Positions 1-13,100 of a stretch of DNA of 64,000 nucleotides are shown one piece after another. Made by a program: the position numbers and the translations under genes. This stretch comes from Glandiceps talaboti. Taxonomy: Eukaryota; Hemichordata; Enteropneusta; Spengelidae. The DNA is taken from contig NC_135569.1 in NCBI RefSeq assembly GCF_964340395.1, positions 6,021,540 to 6,085,539 of the forward strand. The letters run 5' to 3'. Numbering within the stretch: the stretch's first letter is position 1; every line of letters starts with the position of its first letter. Under the pieces are notes generated by a model. That model was not told the origin of the DNA and did no database searches. It saw only the letters and a program-made list of their open reading frames with translations.

Positions 1-784
1 TGTAAATTCTGGAGACTCCCTAACGCTTTGACATAGTTCAGTTAACCAGGAAACTTCCAGGATAGCAACTAAGTTATGTCACAATGGGTGTATTTTTGTG
101 TGTGTTATCAAAGTACCAGTCTCGACACATTCCATCATAAATCACACTCAAACTCTCAAGTTTTGTTGGTTTTGTTTTTATTAAAATAATTTATAGCACA
201 AGCAGTCTCGAGATTGCCTCTATTAACACAATGGTAGACTTGTTGGTATTTGCACTAATCTGTCAATCCAGTTATATTAAGGTGGTTAGTCGCTATATCA
301 TGTTGATGGAAAATAGTCCACTTGCACAAACAGACCGGATATTACAAAGGCAGAGGCTGTTGACAATTCTCTACGTCACTGCACATAGCGCCCTCTATTT
401 AGTGAATGTATGGGAGGCGGATTTTAGACAGCAGCTTGTTCCGTTCGCATTTAATTAAAATTTGAATGCTTCACATACCTATCACATTATGTAGACAGGC
501 GCGTCGCTTTTCTATAAACACCTATTTAGGCCAATAAAACAAGGGTGTTATTCATTTGACAAGATGGTTCGTGATTGTATACAGAATATGTGAAATCAAA
601 ATGTGATTGCATAATATGAGAAAAAAGTTTAGGAAATGTTCATGGCTGGTCGAGAAATTTCGACTGTGCACAAACAGTCTTTTTCAAGGGCTAAAAAACA
701 GGAGAGCGGGTAACTTTAACTTTCGTGTTTAATATTCATAATTATACAGTTGGGGGCAATTTGATAAGTAATAATGATATGTTC
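1..784. other. Non-coding stretch, no gene seen
   Basis: Only short ORFs without recognisable domains are present. The one structured piece is about 100 bp near 657-752, a copy of a dispersed repeat that recurs inverted near 4455-4550. Confidence 0.5.
657..752 (-). repeat. Dispersed repeat, copy 1 (inverted relative to 4455-4567)
   Basis: The reverse complement of this stretch matches 4455-4550 almost base for base, including the core AGCCCTTGAAAAAGACTGT and the GTGCACAGTCG motif. The two copies face each other across about 3.7 kb. The family is probably a retroelement 3' end or a MITE; it has no coding capacity. Confidence 0.65.
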
Positions 785-882
785 ATTGCTTTACAAGACC
801 TCCGGCCAATATACAACGTAAGTAAAACGTTTTATTGTCCACTTCTTACGTTGTATATGGGCCGGAGGTCTTGTAAAGCAAT
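785..882. repeat. Near-perfect hairpin, 38-nt arms
   Basis: Arms 785-822 and 845-882 are reverse complements with one mismatch in 38, around a 22-nt loop. The arms contain the motif AAGACCTCCGGCC. It could be a young foldback/MITE remnant or, less likely, a small-RNA precursor. Confidence 0.7.
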
Positions 883-1263
883 ACACATGTTGTAAAGCAA
901 TAATTTGATAAGTTCCACAATGGGTAAGTAAATGTCATCACACTGTGTTTACGAATAGGATACTCTGATTTTGGACATGGGTGATTACTTCCTAACAATG
1001 ACAGTAGACAGACAAGTGTAACACGAGTCATTCTGTATGTATATACTCGTTGGTTCCCTATCGTGTTTTTACAATTTCCAATCGAACTTAGCAACTAGAA
1101 GGCCATGATTGACAAAGACTTTTGAATTAAAATGTAACATTAGTATTTCGAACCTATCAGGTGCGCAGTGGGGACCAAGTGTCAGCGTACAAGGAATATT
1201 TACTTCATTTGGGAGTACATGTAGTTTGATGTGTTTAACACAAAACGAGAGAGAGAGATAGAT

Positions 1264-1430
1264 ATACATACATACATACATACATACATACATACATACA
1301 TACATACATACATACATACATACACACACACATACATACATACATACATACATACATACATACATACATACATACATACATACATACATACATACATACA
1401 TACATACATACATACATACATACATACATA
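1264..1430. repeat. (CATA)n microsatellite
   Basis: About 165 bp of nearly pure CATA tetranucleotides with a short CACA interruption. Tyr/Val/Cys/Met and Ile/His/Thr/Tyr repeat ORFs across it are artefacts of the period-4 repeat. Confidence 0.97.
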
Positions 1431-3898
1431 GAAAGAGGAAGACAGATAGAAACAGGCAGGTTATCACATGTACTGGAATCGTGAGTAAGGAGAGGCGGAC
1501 ATGACAGAAATATAGCAAACAATTTAGAAACAGACAGAAGAACAAACAGAGACGGAGATAACTTTATAGAATAAACGAGTCACAGAAAAAGTAAACAACC
1601 AGACTTTCGCAAAACGAAATACTAATAGGTAGAACAAGAGAAATGCATAATTTTACCATTAAAATTTTGTAAATAGTGAATAACATATCCTTTCACTCGA
1701 CTTCGAGTAATACTGTCATCTCCCTGTACTGACCTACACCTGTCACCCCGAGACAGACTATTTCCAACTCACAACATCAGATCTACGTACATTCAAGTAA
1801 ATACTATATTGCAAATAAATGGTACAGGTGACCGAAATATTAATAATGGATGTGTTCCGGTTTCTATTTCCTGCATGTCTACGATTTGCTCTAGTTACCA
1901 TTTACAATAAGACAGAAGGCCATATTATGTGAACGTGCTCATGAAGCATGACGGTTGGCAATACATGACACCCTCCTTAATTCACATGTGTGGAGGAATC
2001 GTGTGCGTATTACACGTTCGACTGTAATCAGTCTGGGCCCATATCAGAAGTGGCTGCTCTGACAAAAAGTCGATGTATCTATGAGGTGTATTTAATTCTC
2101 ATTATCTACAACAATCGCTAATAGGTTGTTATCTATCGTCGATTGGTGTCCCAACAGGTGAACAATCCAAGAATCTGGAAGGATTTGTTATCCGGGAAAA
2201 CAACAGAATTATCGATGCAAGTCTGTGTGCTGAGGCCATTTTTTTTAGCTTCGAGTCTAAGGCACTGAACCGTGTTATGCTGTGTCGTGATCAACAGGTG
2301 TCGGTGAGTTCAATTACAACAGGAAACAGACATTTTTCTTGTCGTTTTCGTAACGATCAAATTTAGAAAAGATAGTCTTTGATGTTGAATGGTCATGATG
2401 GTTATGTACTTCAAGATAAAAAAGGTTTACAGACTCAAGACTCTGTTATTGATACCCAGAGTTTGGGCGACATTATTAAATTTAATGATTAATGCGGACA
2501 TTTTCGTCTATTTTTAAAAAATGTAACAGAGTGTATCTCAGTCTAAGATGGTATATCACGTCGTTTCGTGTTTACTCTTCATAAATCCGTGGTCCAAATA
2601 TATACAGAAACAGAAACGGGAGGGGGGGGGGCAACATTAGGAAATCTAATATTGTTAGATACTGTTTGAGGTCTTTCATTCCGAGTCATAATAATTTATA
2701 TTTTGCGTTTTCCAGAAACACTTCAAACACATTTCCTCTTCTACTATACACTTTTGCTTTATTTGTTATACTACAGACAGCAGTGTAACGTCGTTATCAA
2801 CTATCACCATTTTACGGCTTATTTTACGTCATTATACACACGTTTTTACGACCAATTATTCGGTTTTAGTTGTTACTGTACATTCATGACTGCACATGCC
2901 ATTGAAAGAGTCAACTTTCTGGTGACGTCACTGTTTATATGCCTCCTGCCTCTACAGTGGTGAAAAAAATCGGAAGTTTGTGTGATGTAAACTTTCCATA
3001 ATATTCGGGACCTGGTAAAATTGACCACCTGAGAGAAATAGCACGATTGATAAGCAACACATAGTCTATTAACTATGTACCGTACTCCACTGGAACTTTG
3101 AAAATCACAAAATAAACTTTCGCGAAATTTTGCAATAACCACGCACCTTACATATAACAAATAAATCTAGATTTATTAAAAACTCTTAGCTTGTGTAAAC
3201 AACGATGCAATTTATGATTGGAACTGTCTTGAAAAGATTGCCACATGTGTAAAAGCTGTCATTGTTGCACCATATTAATTGTCTTGGCCCGGTGAAGGTA
3301 CGTATTGACATAAATAAACCTAAGACTGTTAAACCTGTCTCGCAGTGATTTTATTTGATGTAGTGTATGTAACTCGGTTCAAGCGACGTCGTAAGTCAAC
3401 TTGCCCATTTATTTACCACGGACGGTTTGTTCTGAACCAGTCACGACATCCAAGGCTTGAGGCAACGGGTATTGATTTTTTTATGATGTTTATTGAGTAG
3501 ATTGTTATGGTAGGGTCAACGTATTTGGATCTAAGACAAAGATAAAATTACAAGTCAACATAAACCTGTACAGGGGTTTGGATGGAGTGGGGCTGAGCAG
3601 TAGGTGAAAGGAAATTTACGTTTACAGATCTAGAAGTTGTAATTTGATGTTATATACTAAGTTTATCTTCATTGTCGAAGAATTTCTCGCCTCGCCTTAT
3701 TATTATCCGTGCAAAAGTCTTCATACTAAGTAAGTGTTTTTTAATACGTCACAATTTCTTGGAGCCTGTGGATAATTATTTATCACCAAAATATATAGCG
3801 TCATAGATTTAAAAGTGACGCAACTGGTGTGTAGGGTGAAAGTGATGTATAAGTGCGCATGTGCAATGGTTTAGATTCGGTTGAAACTGAAAGCCGAG

Positions 3899-3939
3899 TA
3901 TAACCTCAGACCACCAAAAGAATAGTGGTCTGAGGTATA
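3899..3939. repeat. Short hairpin with CCTCAGACCAC arms
   Basis: An arm containing CCTCAGACCAC is followed after about 10 nt by GTGGTCTGAGG. The same arm pair occurs near 56064-56095, which marks a dispersed foldback family. Confidence 0.55.
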
Positions 3940-4454
3940 ACAGCCCTGCGATTTGGTAATCTGGAATTGTGTGTGTGTGTGTGTGGGGGGGGGGGGGTGA
4001 AGACCAATTAAGACCCCTAAACCCAAAGTGTTGTAAACTTGAGGGCTGTAAAAACGGGCCCATTCACGCGGACCCCCCCCCCCCACCTCTCGCCGATGCT
4101 TTCCCAAGCCATCGGGTTTAACAAGATTGTTTCGCCCAAATACTAATGACAGTCTGTAATACTATAGTAATAGTCAACACGGCAAATCTCAAGGCTATAG
4201 AAACAGGACTTATATAATATAACAATTGCTGTTTAAAAAATGGATGTAGAAATGATTCAGTTTATCAGATGATTTACGGAGTGTCGACATTCCACAACAA
4301 TTGTCTGGTAGCGAAGTGACCCAAACATTCCATATTAAAATTATTTATGTCTTTTATTAATATGTGATTTAACAATATAGCTATTGTACTAATATTTGAT
4401 TTTCAAGGACAGTACCAGTCCAAGTCGTGACATTATCTTTAAAACCTGTAGATT

Positions 4455-4567
4455 TAGTACAACTGTATAATTATGAATATTAAACATGAAAGTTACCCGC
4501 TCTCCTGTTTTTTTTAGCCCTTGAAAAAGACTGTCTGTGCACAGTCGAAACGTCGGGATTCAAATAA
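4455..4567 (+). repeat. Dispersed repeat, copy 2
   Basis: This is the partner of the inverted copy near 657-752. It runs on into CAGTCGAAACGTCGGGATT and an AATAAA-type end. A 'gaaacgtcgg' motif followed by an A-rich tail is common at 3' ends of retroelements, but the class cannot be fixed by eye. Confidence 0.55.
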
Positions 4568-6008
4568 AGCAGATGTTTTAACAAGACTTGGACGTGTCCT
4601 TTTATTCAAACTCAAGTTATGCCATACTCAAGTCCATCTGCATCTGTGTTGAAAAGTCTGTCGTACCATATCACCGTAGTTGGACTGATACTTATTTGTT
4701 TAACACGTGACATGAAAGCGTTTAGGACACTCGTTCATTCCGTTTCTATGTCTGTATAGCGGTCAGATGGCTATATACTTAGATAGGCACCAGTCCCTTG
4801 GAATTTTTTGTCTCATAATCTTCAAATGTTTTTAATTTGTTATCGAAAAATGTCGCCAAAGTTTTAAAATATTTGTTCCAGTAATAAGTAGTCTCTCAGG
4901 AAGTGTTCATCCGACTGTTTGGCAATCAAGCAGTCAGCCAGGTTACCATATTTATATCACAAAAAAGAACACGATTACGGGTATGTTAAAAAAATATGTA
5001 AATCAAGTAAAGAATGAAAAAACGTCCGGAGACTTGATCAAGGCTAGGTCATACTGTGATGTTATTTATTATCAACTGAAGCTTAGTCATTTTGTACGAT
5101 TTTTTGAAATGTAAATCATCATTAGAAAAAATACACACTGATTTAGTGACGTCATTTTTCAGCGTTAAAAATTACGTCATATATATTTGTTTAAAGTGGC
5201 AATGCGGATGAGAAATTGCTATTTTTTTTAAGTGAAAAATCTTTACTAGGTTTTTCTCTTGAAGAAACGTGACGCCATAGACCAAAATCCGTTTTTGTAA
5301 CCTAAAAACCACTTTTTAAAAAAGAAAGTGTAAAAAAACTACACTATTTGTATAGTTCTACATTATTTTTTAAAAGTTGAATGATACAACACTTGTCTGT
5401 GTAAGTTGTACAGCCCGATTCATATTAGTGTTCACAGAATCTTGTGCAATTTTGATACAGCCACACAGAAACCAATAAGAAACTGTACATGCTACAAGAT
5501 TGAATAAAACACAGTTCAATTCTTGCAACATTTTGTTTCACCATGCAGATATGAAAACATTACAATTGACGCCCGCTTGTCTGTGTCTAGTTAGTTGCAG
5601 TATGTGGGAAACACAGACAAGGGAGAAACTTCTTTGTCTGTGGTTTCAATGATTTATTTCATTGAGACACTTGAAATGAAGCAAGAAATTAGATATTGCT
5701 ATCTTAAAGTGTAGAATATGCAGTTTCTTATTAGTATATATGTCAGAGAGAGCCAGTGAACACTAACATGAAATGGGTGTATATTTACTCGAACTCAAAA
5801 TCAGTGCTCTTCGTCGTTTCTTGGTTTTATCGTTCTCTATTCTACTTTAATCACACCTTCCGTATTTTCATTGCTGAATGTTTATTTCATTTCTAAAATA
5901 GTTTTTTATGCTCCTTTGCAGGTATTTATTGGTTAGCACTAGTTAACGCTGGATTGAAGTGTTCAACCACATCTGGAATTATTAATTTTGTTTTTAGACC
6001 CAGCAGAA

Positions 6009-6650
6009 ATGGCCAAACGATTTGGACAAGACTTTGAGTCGCTTCTGGTCGTCGTTTTATTGACTTATACCACGACTGTGATTGGTCAGACTACAAGACA
6101 GTCACAACAATGCGTGTTGTTTGAAACATCCGACTTCCGGTTCAATAACATCACATCCTCGTCCGCGAAAATATCATACTTGGAACCATCTCAAGCACTT
6201 GTTCAGAATCTATCTGCGATCACTGGATATACAATTACTTACAGAGCGAAATATCGTGGACTTGTAAATGAAGCCGGTGAGGTGAACAGAACCGTGAACG
6301 AGGACATGTGGTTCGATCTGGAAGACCTCTATCCATGGCCAACACAATATCGTTTATGTTTGGCAGTAACATATTTGGAGAATGGATCATACTTCCAAGT
6401 AGATGGGGAGCGAGGGTGTGGTATTTTGTGTACCACAGTGAACCATTTTGATTATTTTGCCATGGCTGCTATGGCAACGGGAGGAATGATTTTTTTCTTT
6501 CTACTCTGCAGCATGGGATGTGCGGCCAAATGGAGTGATCCATATCAGATGAATCAAGAAGAAATCTTCGAGTTAACGAAAGTTAAGAAGATAAAAGTGA
6601 AAGAGCACCGTAAACGTCGAGTTCATGATATCAACAATGGTACAATTTAG
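6009..6650 (+). CDS. Small type-I membrane protein with fibronectin-III-like ectodomain (terminal exon)
   Basis: The ORF encodes 213 aa from ATG 6009. I chose this start because a splice acceptor (tttttag) lies at 5997, 11 nt upstream, so the 5'UTR is probably spliced and codons before 6009 are intronic. Residues 1-27 read as a signal peptide with a hydrophobic Leu/Val run. Residues about 36-140 have FN3-like strand patterning (SSAKISY, TGYTITYRAK, YRLCLAV) with N-glycosylation sequons at N47, N67, N93 and N115. A single TM helix spans about 149-172 (motif MIFFFLLC). The roughly 40-residue tail is very basic (KVKKIKVKEHRKRR) and has no known signalling domain. It is an intact reading frame; I do not recognise a named family. 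It may be an adhesion or cytokine-receptor-like surface protein, which is inference. The sequence after the stop holds only microsatellites. Confidence 0.72.
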   Translation: MAKRFGQDFESLLVVVLLTYTTTVIGQTTRQSQQCVLFETSDFRFNNITSSSAKISYLEPSQALVQNLSAITGYTITYRAKYRGLVNEAGEVNRTVNEDMWFDLEDLYPWPTQYRLCLAVTYLENGSYFQVDGERGCGILCTTVNHFDYFAMAAMATGGMIFFFLLCSMGCAAKWSDPYQMNQEEIFELTKVKKIKVKEHRKRRVHDINNGTI

Positions 6651-6783
6651 ATATATATATATCTAGGTGTTGTAGGGATAGATATTGTGAAGGACTAGGG
6701 ATGTATTATCATAAGGAAACCATGCACTGATTGGTGATTTTCAAATAGACAATAAAACAACGTATGTATCAACACCCACATTA

Positions 6784-6785
<2 letters not shown>

Positions 6786-6847
<62 letters not shown>

Positions 6848-6935
6848 CGCGCTCTCTCGCACGCACCCGTACGCACATACACACACATACATACGTACGT
6901 ACGTACGTACGTACGTACATACATACATACATACA

Positions 6936-6966
<31 letters not shown>

Positions 6967-6988
6967 TATACATACATACATACATGCA
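6786..6988. repeat. Compound microsatellite (CA)n-(ACGT)n-(ACAT)n
   Basis: A CA run at 6786-6843, then ACGT units around 6890-6918, then ACAT units to about 6988. It lies just downstream of the FN3-like gene, probably in its 3' flank. Confidence 0.95.
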
Positions 6989-6991
6989 CAT

Positions 6992-9004
6992 GGCTTTTCG
7001 TGTACGACTAAAATAACTAGGTATAACTCGTCATTACTGTTAGCTTTTGACTGTCTTTTTGTTTGGACTGTGCCTATTAATCTTTGTTATCGAAAACTAT
7101 TATTCATTTGGAGTGCAGAGGAAGCGATCACAACAGTTGCCGATTTGTGTAATAATTTAGACGTAGAGATTGAAATTTAGCACCTTTCCTTTCCAGTGCA
7201 ATAATCAACAAATTCAGAACGCATGCGTTGATCATGTTGACATTTGCAGATTCCAAATTCATTTTTAATTAAAAACAAAATTGCGTACATTTGGGCTGAC
7301 TTTTTTAAATACAAATTTTGAAGAAATTAAATCACCATCGATCATAAAACTACTGTCGATTGATAATGCACAGCTTGTGGAAGAATCCTGGTGAATTGAG
7401 AGACCTACTAGTATAGTAGTATATCGAATGATCTGGATGTGCAAAAAATTGACTGAAGTGTTGATTTTGAACGATGTAGTGACGATACACATTTTTTAAA
7501 AATAAAAATTCTAATGTCAGTACTTTGACATACACTTGGCAGTTTAAACAGAATTAACAAAATGGTCGAAAACTGTGAAAAAAATGGTATCTGAGTACTT
7601 CGCAATGACGAGCACATGAAGGAAAATGAACTCGTGTATTGTTTTGTGGACAATGAAGACAATATAGAATTGTGATGATCTTTTAAATCGAGGTACACTG
7701 ATGCATATATTCGGACACTATATATATTACAGAAACATTATTTTGGAATAAACTTGAAGTTTTCCAGACTATTTTTATCATTTCATTAACTGTTGTTCTA
7801 CAACACCTGTATGGGAGAGATATCAGCGATGCGTATATAGAGATGCTGCATGTTGTAGAAGGCGATGGGCGACAGCATTGTGAGCACTCAATTCATCTAC
7901 GGTCAGAATCCCGGCGGGGGGGGGGGGGGGGGGTTACACCCCAAATCAGACAGGGGTGTGTGGTTCAAGTTCAAAACATCTACCCAATGCATGTATAATC
8001 CAAAAAACAAACCCATTGTTAGGGATTCCCAGTCACAACCATCACTTACCTTTATTCTGATGCTGTGAATGTATTTCTGAAGCATGAAGACGTTTCCCAT
8101 GTCATCGATCCTGTGGTGGGAATTTTAAGTTGAAAAGTCGACCTATGTTTAGGATTTTTCCGTGAAAAGTGACACATTTGGTGGTACATACTAATCTACC
8201 TTTCTATGCGAGATACCCCCCCCCCCCCATCACAATGGTGTACAAATTCTATAACTTCTCCTATATGTTCACTTCAACAAACTTCAGATTGATGATCAAA
8301 CATATCATGCCAGAGATTTACATACAATGTATTTGCAATTGTTATTTATTTAATACCGAAAGCATTCGAAAGCAGTTCGTTAAAAGTTCTAAATGAGATA
8401 TCAATATGACAGAAAAAAACACAAAATAAACAAAAGAAACATACAATCCGAACTAAATGATACGAGTTCTAAAAAGGCTACAACTAAGTTTAGATGGTTA
8501 AAGTGATGCCTTACAACAGAAAAAAACACACAAACAAAAGAGAGAACAAAAAACAGCATGCAAACTCGACTTGTTTGATCTCAAATAACCCACTAATGTT
8601 GCAATTGCCTAATAACACTATTAAAGATTAATGCTAGGTTATGACGTTTTACACAAAATGCAGCTTCAAATTTTTGAATGGCCTAGGGAGTATGATGTAT
8701 ACGTCATCAAGTGTGTCAAACTAATTTGCATGTTCTTATTTGGTATCTATACTTTTTTAATCTCATAGTAAGTTAATATATTCCCTGATTGCCTATATCT
8801 GTCCCAAATTGTTGGGAAAGTGACTAGGTGACTACTACAAGAATATAACTATGCTAAATTGACTCATTAAAAACATTTGGAGTAAAAAGCATACTAGTAC
8901 TATCATGCCATTGATAATTCCACAATTCGCTAAAAATGTTATCTATAGCTACCAATCATTACGTAGATGACATATAGCGCTGCTACGTCACAGGAATGAC
9001 GACA
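6992..9004. other. Intergenic stretch, no gene seen
   Basis: AT-rich, with poly-G near 7915-7933 and poly-C near 8217-8228. The part nearest 9005 is the 3' flank of the minus-strand ZP gene. A minus-strand AATAAA (plus-strand tttatt near 8344) is a possible distal poly(A) signal for it. Confidence 0.45.
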
Positions 9005-9213
9005 TTACAACTCTTGTGTCTGGACAGACACTGACGTCATAGGTATATAGACTTGAGAGTTTGTCGACCCTCTATTGATGTGATAAATACCTCTTGTTCT
9101 GCGACGATAGATGATGAACACAGCAGCACAGGTGATGGTCCCTACCAGAAGAACAAAACCAACAACACCATACAGTCCAGCGAGGACCGGTTTCTTGCCG
9201 CCAATGGATGTGT
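9005..9213 (-). CDS. ZP gene exon 13: TM helix and cytoplasmic tail
   Basis: The exon encodes a helix ([20 protein letters not shown] onward to FIIY), a stop-transfer RRRTR and a 32-residue tail ending in VQTQEL. The tail has a YIPM motif, which fits the YxxM consensus for PI3K p85 SH2 binding; that role is inference. Confidence 0.85.
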
Positions 9214-10115
9214 CTGCAGAAGGAAGGAAACATAGTACATTAGAAACCAAAACTGTTGCTACAAGTTTTGAATGGATGATTAGATGACGTAATTTTAAAG
9301 CGTGAACAATTACGTAATTGACTTTATAAATGTGAAGCGCCTCACTCTGTATGTTTCCCAGAATGCATTGCCAATATATACAACAGGCCTTTGTAAACGA
9401 GATTTGGAAATTTTCATAACCCTATTTTAGAGAGTTCATGTGATGTACAATTGGTGAATAGGACTTTTCTCGGCTCCCTAAGCATACTGAAATGGCACTG
9501 ATAAAATCAGCCCCACCCGTGTTCCCTTCAAGACGAGTCCATCCCAAAGACTGGGCTATGATGGCGCTATCATACGTGTACGTCGGGTGAAAATGAAGGT
9601 GACCGTTGCCATTGGTGAGCGAGAATCTTTTCCCAACGGATAGTAGTATGTTCCATGTATGTATTAGTATTATCCACATGACGTCATAGCCAACCCTTAA
9701 CCTAGCAATATGAATTCGCCGAATGAAAGATGTACATATGTATTTCTATTGGTCTAACTGTAGATGTATTAGTGAGTGAAGACGTTCATATGTCAGACTC
9801 TATTACCTTTGACACCACCCTTGATGTACAGGTGGCCTTTGGGCAAATCGACAGAGACACCATCAGTCTTTTTACGTACAGAACGCCGGGTCAAAGGTCC
9901 AGATTCACAGTCGGCATTGCAATTGGAATCGCTGTCGTTGACGTTACAGATCGAAGCAACGCAATGAATATAAACCTAGAGAAGATATAGATGGTCAAAT
10001 TATTGGTACGTCAGCACAGACGCACACAAGCAATGATGAGATGTTGACACTCGTGGAAAAGAAAAACAAACAAACATATACACATACACATACACACGTA
10101 CACATACACATATAC

Positions 10116-10152
<37 letters not shown>

Positions 10153-13100
10153 TAAACAAACAATGAGATGTAGACACTGGTGGACAACACATATACATAC
10201 ACATATCCACAGATACATAATGAATTACTTAGTACATTAGTAAAAGAGACAAAAAGAACGTGAAATTATGTAAAAAGCAGACAGTATATACTAAACTATC
10301 TACCCACCCATCTACCCACCAACACTCACCCATTCATCCTTCCATCCACCCACCCATCTATCCATTCATCCACCCTCCATCATCCATCCATCCATCCATC
10401 CATCCATCCATTCATCCACCCTCCATCATCCATCCATCCATCCATCCATCCATCCATCCATCCATCCATCCATCCATCCATCCATTAACCATCTCCCACT
10501 GATTCCACCTACCACACTGTTAATAATGACAATGGTACTGTAATATTAAATCTAACGATATGGCCTATATTCCATATATTTTTCTCCGACGACGTAACGT
10601 TAGTTGATGTTGCCGTAAGGAGGACAATGATATTACGACATTATTTACCTGGTTGTTGATGGAATAGTCCTTAAACCTGAATGCTTCGATGCCGAAATTC
10701 TCTCTTAGAGGGTCGTCATTTGGGTACACTTTCAAAGTATCATCAACGGGACATCTATAGCAAAATAGTAAACTTGACTCAGTAAAAACGAAAACGTAAA
10801 CTTTCACTCAGCTACTAGTACTACCAGTGGATCATGAACTTGCCTTTGTACGTAGGAAAATATACATAAAAAAATATTATTCTCATGACGAAATGAAATG
10901 ACGCCCACTACTTTCTTAGCGTTATCAACGTTTTGGAATATTAAATCCAGGTGCAAAAGGAGACCACCCGTTTCCTTGATGGTGAAATGGTGGACCTCCA
11001 TTTCTTCATGAATTTTCCACAAATTATGTTACAAGATTGAGATATAAATGTGTAGCTTTGATAACGTTTTAACTGAATATGACTTTAAATTCGATTTTAT
11101 AGAATCGCATTTGTGAAAAATACTGCAACAATAATGTGAAGAAACACAAACGTGTCTGGAGAAATGGCCGAGAGTGTCGAGGCGTACGTTTCACACTATT
11201 GTCTTCTCCGACGTTCGCAAAGGGTAGATAAAGGACGCTCTTTCACAGCGAAGTGGCATTCTTGTAGTGATCAATCTACAGTGACTACCAAGCGACTTCT
11301 ACTATAACGTCTATATTTTCAACATGGCATCTGCTCCAGTAAAGAAGACTAAGGCTGCTCCTACTCATCCCAAGACATTGGATATGGTGGTAGAAGCTAT
11401 CAAGGCACTCAAAGACAAGAAGGGTAGTTCCGTCCAAGCTATCAAAGGTTACATTCTGTCACACTATCCTACCGTCAGTCCTTCTCATCTCACGTCTAGT
11501 CTCCGCCGTGCACTCAAAGCTGGTACGGAGTCTGGTAAACTCGTCCGTCCTACAGGATCCACTGCCACTGGCGTAACAGGTCGTCTCCGGGTCGGTAAGC
11601 TTCCAGAGAAACCCAAGAAGAAACCAGCAAAGAAGGCTGCTCCCAAGAAGAAGCCAGTTAAGAAAGCGAAAGACAAGACCCCAAAGAAAGTGAAGAAGAC
11701 ACCTAAGAAATCGACAAAGAAGGTTGGTGACAAGAAAAAGACCCCGAAGAAGGCAGTGAAAACGAATAAACCTAAGAAAACTCCTACCAAGAAGGCTACC
11801 ACCAAGACGAAGGCTTCTAAACCAAAGAAGCCTAAGGCAAAGAAGGTTGCGAAAAAGTAATTTTCCGACCTCTTTCGTCAAACCCAAACCAAACGGCCCT
11901 TTTCAGGGCCACCACATCCTCCGAAAGAGTATACCTACCCATTGTATGTATGTGTGTTTGTGTATGTATGTATGTATGTATGTGTGTTTGTGTGTGTATG
12001 TATGTATGTATGTATGTATGTGTGTTTGTGTGTGTATGTATGTATGTACGAGCGTATGATCATTTACGTCTGCTGTCACCTCCACAGGGGGTCTATGGTG
12101 TGCTTGAAGGCAAATAAAAACTTTGTACATAGGAGAATATACATAAAAAATATCACTCTCATGACGAAATGAAATGACGCCCATTACTTTCTTAGCCTTA
12201 TCAACGTTTTGGAATAGTTAATCCAGGTGCAAAAGGAGACCACCTGTTTCCTTGATGGTGAAATGGTCGACCTCCATTTCTTCATGAATTTTCCACAAAT
12301 TATGTTACAGCATTGAGACTTTGGAAGGAAAACTGGACCAAAAGCATACATTTTAACAAAAAATATTTCTGTTAACACAGTGACTAAGAATGATACGCAT
12401 GTCGCATTTTGGGACAGGAGGAGTGTCAATACTGAGCTCCGTGTGGTCAAAAACCTCGATTTCAATTTGAACCATGGAAGTAGAACCCCCTGAAGCAGAA
12501 CGTTCATGATAAGAATTTTGATCAACACTTTTCTGGACGTGTGGTAAGAACTAAGTAGTGAAATCTGTACAAAATATTAAACTTACCCATCTTCCAAAAA
12601 ACTGTACTGAACAGCGGTTTCATCTCTGGGATCTGGCGACGAGCTTCCTCTGCATTTGTCTGTCCTAACTAGCCATTGTTGTCTTTCATTGGGAATTCCT
12701 TCAACATGAATACCGAAATACACCTTGTCTCTGAGGCCCGTCTCTATGGTAGCATTGTCAAACAGCTGTGTGAATGTATCATCACTGTAGAAGTCGAAAA
12801 TTCCGCTGATCTTACCCTCGTGACTTTCGCTATGCTCTATCTTGTCGTGGCCGTCCGATACGATGTATGATTTCTTCTCGCCGTCTGGTTCTTCGATGAT
12901 GAATTTACGGAAGTACTCACACGTGAAAGCGATCTCGACGTCTGGATAACGTCTGATCACCGCCGACGCGGGAACTGGTGGCGTCTTCACCCAATTGCCA
13001 TAAGTGATTTTATCACCTTCTTCCTAAATAATTATAAAAAAATACAGTACAATAAATGTTAAAAGATCACAAGGGCAACATCACATGTCTGTTTCCTCGA

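Larger units (their letters stand above)
883..5997. other. Non-coding stretch with repeats, no gene seen
   Basis: No ORF here shows a recognisable domain or credible splice context. It holds a (CATA)n microsatellite, a short hairpin near 3899-3939, poly-G/C runs near 3985 and 4074, and the second copy of the dispersed repeat near 4455. Sequence near 5990 is the intron end preceding the FN3-like gene, so 5' exons of that gene could lie here unseen. Confidence 0.45.

Noticed and set aside
9422-9679. A further ZP-gene exon (85-codon minus frame)
   Set aside because: Exon 9975-9807 (phase-1 end) joins 9213 (phase-1 start) directly, and this frame has no ZP character or good splice sites.
11459-11887. 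Antisense ORFs over H1-A (and 16887-17285 over H1-B)
   Set aside because: They are shadows of the Lys-rich H1 coding strand, with no independent start context or domain.
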